DNA from: Maribacter caenipelagi
GTDB taxonomy: Bacteria; Bacteroidota; Bacteroidia; Flavobacteriales; Flavobacteriaceae
DNA: 64,000 bases
Direction of reading: 5' to 3'
Assembly: GCF_004364175.1 (NCBI RefSeq)
Contig: NZ_SNZW01000013.1
Coordinates: 548,726-612,725 of the forward strand
Shown here: positions 58,308-64,000 of the stretch, in pieces
Numbering within the stretch: position 1 is the stretch's first letter
How the letters are laid out: every line of letters begins with the position of its first letter
Translations under genes and position numbers: made by a program
Notes under the pieces: generated by a model
The model's input: only the letters and a program-made list of their open reading frames with translations
Told to the model about the DNA's origin: nothing
Databases searched by the model: none

Positions 58308-59018
58308 ATGAACTGTATTATAATCGATGATGAAGCCACGGCTAGACTAGTTGTAAGGCAACTATGTTCAAAAATACCTGAGCTCGATGTTATTGAAGAA
58401 TTTGACAATGCCATTTCTGCAATCAAATTTTTAAATCAACAGAATATTGATGTTATTTTTCTAGATATTCATATGCCAGGTTTTAGTGGTGTCGATTTTA
58501 TACAAACACTAAAAAATCCACCTAAAGTGGTTATGACTACTTCAGATACAGATTTTGCAATAGCTGCTTATGAATATGAATGTATCGTTGATTATTTAGT
58601 GAAACCGATTACGTTAGAGCGTTTTGAAAAAAGTATAGAAAAAATTAAGAATACTTATGCTAAAAAGCCACAGGCTCAAGAAGCAACACAACAAAATTCA
58701 TCTGAAGGTGAAGATTTGTATATTAATATTGACCGAAGGTTAATTAAATTGAAACTCAATGAAATTTTGGTTATCGAGGCCAAAGGTGATTACATTGATG
58801 TTAAAACAGAAAAAGAACACCATAGGGTACATACTACCTTGAAAAAAATAAAAGAAAAATTACCTGAAAAGTTATTTCTTCAAATACACCGATCCTATAT
58901 TATCAATTTTACAAAGATTATTGATATTGAAGATAATAGCGTGCTAATAGCTAAAAATGTGGTACCCATTAGTAGGTCTAACCGTCCAGAATTAATGAGA
59001 CGATTAAACTTGCTTTAA
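58308..59018 (+). CDS. LytTR family response regulator
   Basis: The 236-residue regulator has a receiver domain (IIIDDE, phosphoacceptor D53 in FLDIHMPGFSG, Lys in VDYLVKPITLE) and a C-terminal LytTR DNA-binding domain from about residue 130 (IEAKGDYIDVKTEKEHHRVHTTL, LQIHRSYIINFTKI). It is the DNA-binding output of the H-NOX operon, with its start directly following the Hpt stop. Target sites are unknown. Confidence 0.95.
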   Translation: MNCIIIDDEATARLVVRQLCSKIPELDVIEEFDNAISAIKFLNQQNIDVIFLDIHMPGFSGVDFIQTLKNPPKVVMTTSDTDFAIAAYEYECIVDYLVKPITLERFEKSIEKIKNTYAKKPQAQEATQQNSSEGEDLYINIDRRLIKLKLNEILVIEAKGDYIDVKTEKEHHRVHTTLKKIKEKLPEKLFLQIHRSYIINFTKIIDIEDNSVLIAKNVVPISRSNRPELMRRLNLL

Positions 59019-59036
59019 GTTTTTCTAAAGTAATAT

Positions 59037-59450
59037 TCACCAATTTTCTTGATAAATCTTTTTGAATATTTCTGCTAGCTGAACTTTGTCTACTGGTTTT
59101 ACTACATACCCGGTAAGCTCTTCAAAATTAGAAGCTCTTATTACGTCACTATCGCGCATAGACGAACTAACCATGTAAATATTAATATTACTAATAATTT
59201 TTGGTTTTAGTTTTTTGAATTCGTTTAAAAAGCCCCAGCCATCTAAAAATGGCATATTAATATCTAAAAATATAACTTCAGGTAGTTCAACCTTTTCTTC
59301 AGTACATTTTGAGATATATTCAACAGCTTGTTCTCCGTCTGTAAATGTTGAAACCACCAATTCTTTTGATAATTGATGAATTGTTTTTTCCATTATATAC
59401 AAATACAGTTCGTCGTCATCGACCAGCAATATGTTCGGTTTTGTGTTCAT
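59037..59450 (-). CDS. Single-domain response regulator
   Basis: The 137-residue receiver has DDD at residues 11-13, phosphoacceptor D63 in IFLDINMPFLDG, and Lys in YVVKPVDK. It lacks an output domain. Its start overlaps the stop of the membrane kinase gene by four bases, so kinase and receiver form a cognate pair. It is convergent with the LytTR regulator gene, 18 bases apart. Confidence 0.92.
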   Translation of the reverse strand: MNTKPNILLVDDDELYLYIMEKTIHQLSKELVVSTFTDGEQAVEYISKCTEEKVELPEVIFLDINMPFLDGWGFLNEFKKLKPKIISNINIYMVSSSMRDSDVIRASNFEELTGYVVKPVDKVQLAEIFKKIYQENW

Positions 59451-61240
59451 TTTTCGAATATTAATTTAAATGTAGTTCCTTCTCCTACTTTACTATCTAT
59501 TGTTATTGTTGCATTAAGTGCTTCTAATTGAGATTTCACCAAAAACAACCCCATACCTTTACCAGATATGTTTCTATGAAATCTTTTGTAAAGTTTAAAG
59601 ACATTGTCGCCATGTCTATCTAGATTTAATCCTATGCCATTATCTCGTACATACAATACCTTTTGTTTATTTTCTAGTGCAGATTCAAATTGAATATGTG
59701 AATCAACATTGTCGCGTTTATATTTAATAGCATTAGATATGAAATTGTGAACGATACTTTGTAAATAGAATTTAGAATATGAAATATGGTTCCAAGCTGC
59801 TAAATTTAGTTGAACTTCAAAACCGGAATTATCTAAAAGTGTTTCTGTAAATTCATGTTTGACTTCGAGAATCAGTTCTTTAAGGTCTATATCGACTATC
59901 TTAATTTCCTTATTATCAAGAATAGCAACATAGTCGTTTATGTCTTCTGTGAGGTGGGTTATGCTTTTGGCTACCTTATCTAGCTTAGGTAGCAACTGAT
60001 TTAATAATTCTGGATTTTTTTCTTTCCGTATCATGTCAACAATTACAGACATACTGGTAACTGGTGAGCGTAGGTTATGTGAAATTAAATAGTTGAAATC
60101 GCTTAACTGCTTATTTTTGATTTCTAAGCTATTGTTCATTTCATTGACCATTACATTATTTTCTTCTAATTGGTCTTTGCTTCTAGTCAACAATATATTT
60201 TTACTTTCTAACTCTTTATAAAATTGTTCTTTTTCAATTCTATTTTTTAGGTAAATATGAGAAAATACGAATAAGCCAATAATTGAAATAATATTAAAGA
60301 TTAACAAGCTTTCAAATACAGGCTGTAATACGGCTTTTACTAATCTTGGAGGTATTTCCAAGGCCATAAGCCAATTAGAGGGGGTTACTATTTCTGTTGG
60401 TAAGTTAGATATAGAACCATACGTAAATGTTGCTCCATTTAATTTAATAGATTGCTGAGACCATATATGACCATTTTCAACAAAAGTGCTATCTCTAATA
60501 TGGGTTATTGCTTTGGTATTTAAAATACCGTCTATGGTACTATTTTTATTTCCAGATTCATAGGGTAAATCTTCTTTTATAGTACTTGAAGTTATAACTC
60601 TAAAATCCTCATCTAACAAATAAACATTTTTGTCTTCAACTGTGGATTTTATTTGGTCCAGAATTTTTTTCATTTTAAAATTGATGACCACTAACCCTAT
60701 TTGATTTTGCTCATTATCAAAAATAGGAGCCACAGTTCTAATTACTGGTTTATGCGGTTTTTCAATTTCTCCATTTTCTTTATTTAAGCTTATTTGAGAA
60801 AGATATATTTGATTTCTTTTTAATTGTAATCCTGCTTTTACATAAGGATGGTAATTTTTATTTTGTATGGCGCTAATTATAATAGAATCATTTCCAACCC
60901 GTTCAGCTCTAAAAAATTCTTTTCCTTCTAAATCTATAAAGCGAAATTGATCATAAGAAGTAATATCCTCAATAAGTTCTAGATAAGACCTTAAGAATGA
61001 GGAATGCTCTACTAAAGGATCAAAATTCTTTGGATATTTTAAAGTGGCCCAATAATGGGTATTACGCAAAAAAGAATGGCATTCTTCTTCAAAGGAAACT
61101 TTCTTCATCGTGTTTGCACGAATCTGACGTTCCATAATAGCTTCAATTTGTTTTGCCTTTTGGGAGTAATACAAAAAAAGGTTAAGCGCAAAAAGGGGCA
61201 CATAAAGGCCAATAAACATTTTAAAAACTCTCTTCCACAT
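59447..61240 (-). CDS. Membrane sensor histidine kinase with periplasmic dCache-like domain
   Basis: The 597-residue kinase has an N-terminal transmembrane helix (FKMFIGLYVPLFALNLFLYY), a periplasmic Cache/CHASE-like sensing domain of about 250 residues (FRFIDLEGKEFFRAERVG, VIRTVAPIFDNEQNQIGLVVINF) and a second helix near residue 310. A coiled coil follows, then HisKA with H388 in LISHNLRSPVTSM and HATPase_c with RDNGIGLNLDRHG. It binds an extracellular ligand, unknown here, and passes phosphate to the overlapping receiver. Confidence 0.92.
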   Translation of the reverse strand: MWKRVFKMFIGLYVPLFALNLFLYYSQKAKQIEAIMERQIRANTMKKVSFEEECHSFLRNTHYWATLKYPKNFDPLVEHSSFLRSYLELIEDITSYDQFRFIDLEGKEFFRAERVGNDSIIISAIQNKNYHPYVKAGLQLKRNQIYLSQISLNKENGEIEKPHKPVIRTVAPIFDNEQNQIGLVVINFKMKKILDQIKSTVEDKNVYLLDEDFRVITSSTIKEDLPYESGNKNSTIDGILNTKAITHIRDSTFVENGHIWSQQSIKLNGATFTYGSISNLPTEIVTPSNWLMALEIPPRLVKAVLQPVFESLLIFNIISIIGLFVFSHIYLKNRIEKEQFYKELESKNILLTRSKDQLEENNVMVNEMNNSLEIKNKQLSDFNYLISHNLRSPVTSMSVIVDMIRKEKNPELLNQLLPKLDKVAKSITHLTEDINDYVAILDNKEIKIVDIDLKELILEVKHEFTETLLDNSGFEVQLNLAAWNHISYSKFYLQSIVHNFISNAIKYKRDNVDSHIQFESALENKQKVLYVRDNGIGLNLDRHGDNVFKLYKRFHRNISGKGMGLFLVKSQLEALNATITIDSKVGEGTTFKLIFEK

Positions 61241-61453
61241 ATAAAATCGATTAGAGTTTCATTTTCAATTGAATTTCTCGAGCGGGGAAACGTTTATTAA
61301 ACTTACGTTAAGGTAGGTAAAATTCTTACATTGTATCTAATATAGGAATATAATTTCACCTATATCTGAACTTTTATTTGAAAAGTATAAAATTAAGGAA
61401 ATAAGAGACCTTAAACAGTCTTTAAATTTTGGAAGTGGAATGCTTAATTATTA

Positions 61454-63514
61454 CTAATCTAAGTTTAATTTTTTGTGAAATAATGGTTTCTTCAAAAACA
61501 ACCATTTTGCTTTTAATCCGATTTCGGTAAACTCAAAACCTGCAGCAGTTGCCGAGGCAATATTACTATACTTCCCGTACACATTTAAACTGAAACGTGG
61601 TGAAAATTGATGCTGCACAGAAGCTTCGGCTCTAAAGATATTGGTGTTGGGGTCATCTTCTACTTTTTGAATACCTGTAGCCGCACTAACCATATAGGTT
61701 GTCTTTTCAGATATTTTACCACGTACATCTGCAAATAATTCAACAGCCTGGTATTTCTCGGGACTAAAATATATGGTAGGTACTTGGTCTTTAAAAGTTA
61801 TATACTGGTAATTGAGGCCCATTTTTAATGCAGGTTTGCGTAACACATTGTAATACAATGATGTAAAAAGTAAATTACGTACATTTTCATCACTCTGCTG
61901 GGTATGCATTAGTTGGGTATACCAACCAAAGTTAACATTGGTACCTAAATTATAATTTAAACCATAATGATTCTGTACAATTTCACGTTCAATTAATTCA
62001 GCGTTAAAACTCTGCACTTCTCTTTGATAACCAAGTGTTAAGTTCTGTAACTTAAAAGGTTGTAAATCTAATTTTATATCAATAACAGGTTGTGTATAGG
62101 CTTGGTCTAAAAATCTGGAGTTATTTAAACCTAATACGGATTTTAAAACCGTTTTAGGAAATAACTTGTACTGCAAACCCACTAATACTACATGCGAAGT
62201 TGCTTTATTATCGGTAACCGTATTTTCGGTAGATCTAAAGAAATAAGATACCGTACTTCTAAATTTAGTTGAAAAAGGTACATCTATCGTTGTATTTGTA
62301 AAAAAGGCAGTGTTATTTCCATTATCAAAGGTATAGGCTGCATGCTCTTCAATTGTAGGGGTATGCATTAAGTTCAGTTTATTGATAAAACCTTTAGCAT
62401 CTTTTTGATTTTTATAGAACTTTAATGTTTGGCTTGCCATATTGTATGCTGGTATAATCTTGTCAGATGCAAATAATGCATTTGCCTTACCTAAATTACC
62501 ATCAAATGAGGCACTGTCATTAACCAAAATTCTATCATAACTTTCAACACTAGATTTAGCATCACCGGTATATAGACCTAACGTTGCTTTTAGGGCTAAT
62601 ATCCAATTCTTATTGGGGTAATGAACTTCTAAACTATCAATCTTATTTCTAGCAGAAATAAACTTTCTGTTCCATATTAAGGCTTGTACAAACCTATCGT
62701 ATGTGCTTTCGGTAAGTTTTACATCATTAATTTTATCAACCTTTACCATTGCACTTTTAGAGATGATAAGAGCTTCTTTATCATTCTCATCTATATGTTC
62801 TGCCAATGCAATACCGTTTAGTGCGGTAATAGAATCTTTTGGGGTAGTTGCATATCTAACATACATACTTTTTGCCTTGTCTGCTTGTTTTATTATAAGA
62901 TACAGGTTCGCCAAGTTGATCAATACATCTTTATCATCAGGAAAATCTTCAAAAATCTTCTTTAATGTTTGCTCTCCTTTTCCATATTGCTGATTGTTTA
63001 CAAACTCGTTGGCATAACCCAATCGCATAAATTTTCTAGAAATTTTTGCACTTTCATTTTCGGGCTGAAGTTCTATTGCTTTTTCGACCCAACTTAAGGC
63101 TAATTTATACTCTTTTAAATTACTTAACGTGTTTGCATACCCTAATACCGCACCAAATTTCTTTGGAAATTTATCTACTAAATCGGCATATAAAGGTTTG
63201 GCTTGTTCATACTCTTTCGCCCATAAATAAGATTCGTTGTAATTAATTAAAATTTCAAAATCACCAGGGTAATCTTCTAATAGATCAGAAAATAAACCTG
63301 TTGCTTTTTGAGGTTCGCCACTTAAGCCAACTGCTCGACCATAACACAGCAATGCCGTTTTATTGTTTGTGTCTGTTTTAATGTATTCACCAAAAAAAAG
63401 TTCTGCTTCTTGAAAATCACCTTTTTCCAAAAGACCAAAGCCTTTGGTCATATCAGATTGTGCTTTCAAGAAAGATGAGGTTAAAAGAATAAGGAATACT
63501 AAATTACGAATCAT
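61454..63514 (-). CDS. TPR and outer-membrane beta-barrel protein
   Basis: The 686-residue protein has a signal peptide (MIRNLVFLILLTSSFLKAQS). About ten tetratricopeptide-like repeats follow (residues 25-380, for example LLEKGDFQEAELFFGEYIK and LINLANLYLIIKQADKAKSMY). The C-terminal 300 residues have the alternating pattern and aromatic ends of an outer-membrane beta-barrel (for example FRSTVSYFFRSTENTV, FSLNVYGKYSNI). The TPR-plus-barrel plan resembles PgaA/AlgK-type exopolysaccharide exporters and YaiO-like proteins. It diverges from a polysaccharide flippase gene, which supports a role in polysaccharide export or assembly. Confidence 0.8.
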   Translation of the reverse strand: MIRNLVFLILLTSSFLKAQSDMTKGFGLLEKGDFQEAELFFGEYIKTDTNNKTALLCYGRAVGLSGEPQKATGLFSDLLEDYPGDFEILINYNESYLWAKEYEQAKPLYADLVDKFPKKFGAVLGYANTLSNLKEYKLALSWVEKAIELQPENESAKISRKFMRLGYANEFVNNQQYGKGEQTLKKIFEDFPDDKDVLINLANLYLIIKQADKAKSMYVRYATTPKDSITALNGIALAEHIDENDKEALIISKSAMVKVDKINDVKLTESTYDRFVQALIWNRKFISARNKIDSLEVHYPNKNWILALKATLGLYTGDAKSSVESYDRILVNDSASFDGNLGKANALFASDKIIPAYNMASQTLKFYKNQKDAKGFINKLNLMHTPTIEEHAAYTFDNGNNTAFFTNTTIDVPFSTKFRSTVSYFFRSTENTVTDNKATSHVVLVGLQYKLFPKTVLKSVLGLNNSRFLDQAYTQPVIDIKLDLQPFKLQNLTLGYQREVQSFNAELIEREIVQNHYGLNYNLGTNVNFGWYTQLMHTQQSDENVRNLLFTSLYYNVLRKPALKMGLNYQYITFKDQVPTIYFSPEKYQAVELFADVRGKISEKTTYMVSAATGIQKVEDDPNTNIFRAEASVQHQFSPRFSLNVYGKYSNIASATAAGFEFTEIGLKAKWLFLKKPLFHKKLNLD

Positions 63515-63626
63515 TTAAAGTGAGATTAATACTACAAATACCTAACGGTAATTATTGCGATTTATTTGTCTTTTTCAATATTGTAAAGATAAAATTGACT
63601 TCACCGATATGGAAGTAAGATAATTG

Positions 63627-63647
63627 CCATTCGTCTATAGTAATTGG
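63627..63647 (+). promoter_or_regulatory. Palindromic site shared with small secreted-protein genes
   Basis: The 21-base string CCATTCGTCTATAG followed by TAATTGG is an imperfect palindrome. Its left half is identical over 14 bases to the complement of the site at 134-155, and it differs by one base from the site at 798-819. It faces the flippase gene in the same orientation as the earlier sites face their genes, 86 bases before the start codon. A CCCTT/AAGGG hairpin follows at 63662-63678. The regulator is unknown. Confidence 0.5.
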
Positions 63648-63733
63648 TTATCGACCTAAAGCCCTTAAAAAACAAGGGTAGTCTTCATGATATTTGATGT
63701 AGAACCAAGTCAATGTTGAGACTTAAAAAAAAT

Positions 63734-64000
63734 ATGATTATGACAGCAATTAGACTAGTACTACACAGAATTTCTCCGGAAAAATTATTTATGGGCAGCG
63801 TACTTGTTGTAAATGGGGGTAATTATCTATATAATCTTGTTTTGGGTAGACTACTTGGTCCGGCTGTGTATAGCGAGGCTGCTTTATTGATTACCTTATT
63901 ATTGGTGCTTTCTTTTTTAGGAATGACTTTTCAACTGGCTACAGCTAAATTTGCAATTTTGTTCAGCAATGATGATTGGCTTGCTTTAGAGCAAATACTC
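63734..64000 (+). CDS. Oligosaccharide/polysaccharide flippase, partial
   Basis: The gene runs off the right edge after 89 codons. The start may be the ATG at 63734 or at 63740. The visible part has LFMGSVLVVNGGNYLYNLVLGRLLGPAVYSEAALLI followed by a hydrophobic helix, characteristic of Wzx/MATE-like polysaccharide membrane proteins that flip lipid-linked repeat units. It is probably the first gene of an exopolysaccharide or capsule cluster extending beyond the window. Confidence 0.85.
   Translation, partial: MIMTAIRLVLHRISPEKLFMGSVLVVNGGNYLYNLVLGRLLGPAVYSEAALLITLLLVLSFLGMTFQLATAKFAILFSNDDWLALEQIL

Overview
The window is AT-rich and gene-dense and belongs to a member of the Bacteroidota, most likely a marine Flavobacteriaceae (Maribacter/Zobellia-like). 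The evidence is the carotenoid cluster with crtZ, cruF and a crtA-like gene, the paired PpiC proteins next to a MoxR ATPase, TAnnTTTG-type -7 promoter elements, frequent lack of Shine-Dalgarno sequences, and the overall protein repertoire. The genus is an inference. No phage, IS element, CRISPR array or rRNA was seen. There is one tRNA gene (Leu, anticodon GAG).

Layout. 1-0.8 kb: two tandem copies of a tiny secreted-protein gene with a shared palindromic upstream site. 0.9-9.3 kb: ABC-F ATPase, DUF4105 protein, pyruvate carboxylase, phosphatidylserine synthase and a DinB-like protein. 9.3-9.4 kb: a nested inverted-repeat element. 9.5-18.3 kb: amine oxidase, tRNA-dihydrouridine synthase, a small membrane-protein gene that appears inserted at the dus 3' end, a B12/radical-SAM protein, PhoD phosphatase, and a GyrI-like/MFS/DUF4345 operon. 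18.4-24.5 kb: the envelope operon kdsD-tatC-ahpD-like-lptB, then divergent recQ and a fasciclin protein. 24.6-31.7 kb: surface and housekeeping genes, including rluF, a class A beta-lactamase-like lipoprotein, two SurA/PpiC-type chaperones and MoxR. 32-39 kb: two different aconitases flanking an inverted PLP decarboxylase gene.

39-46 kb is a carotenoid locus (crtA-like, cruF, crtD, crtZ, crtB, crtI) beside a CarH-type cobalamin MerR regulator. The gene set fits a saproxanthin/myxol pathway, but crtD is interrupted by one in-frame stop codon. 46.4-52.3 kb is a complete trans-4-hydroxy-L-proline catabolic operon (deaminase, ketoglutarate semialdehyde dehydrogenase, epimerase, D-hydroxyproline dehydrogenase) behind a divergent AraC regulator. 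Its product, 2-oxoglutarate, feeds the TCA cycle.

52.4-61.2 kb is a signalling island. It runs receiver, H-NOX heme sensor, multi-PAS histidine kinase, FIST protein, a second histidine kinase, Hpt protein and LytTR response regulator, mostly overlapping, and then a convergent receiver and membrane histidine kinase. It looks like a nitric-oxide-gated multistep phosphorelay and is the best candidate here for an incompletely described system. The right edge (61.5-64 kb) holds a TPR/beta-barrel outer-membrane protein diverging from a polysaccharide flippase gene. The palindrome between them closely matches the one upstream of the tiny secreted proteins at the left edge, which suggests a shared regulon.
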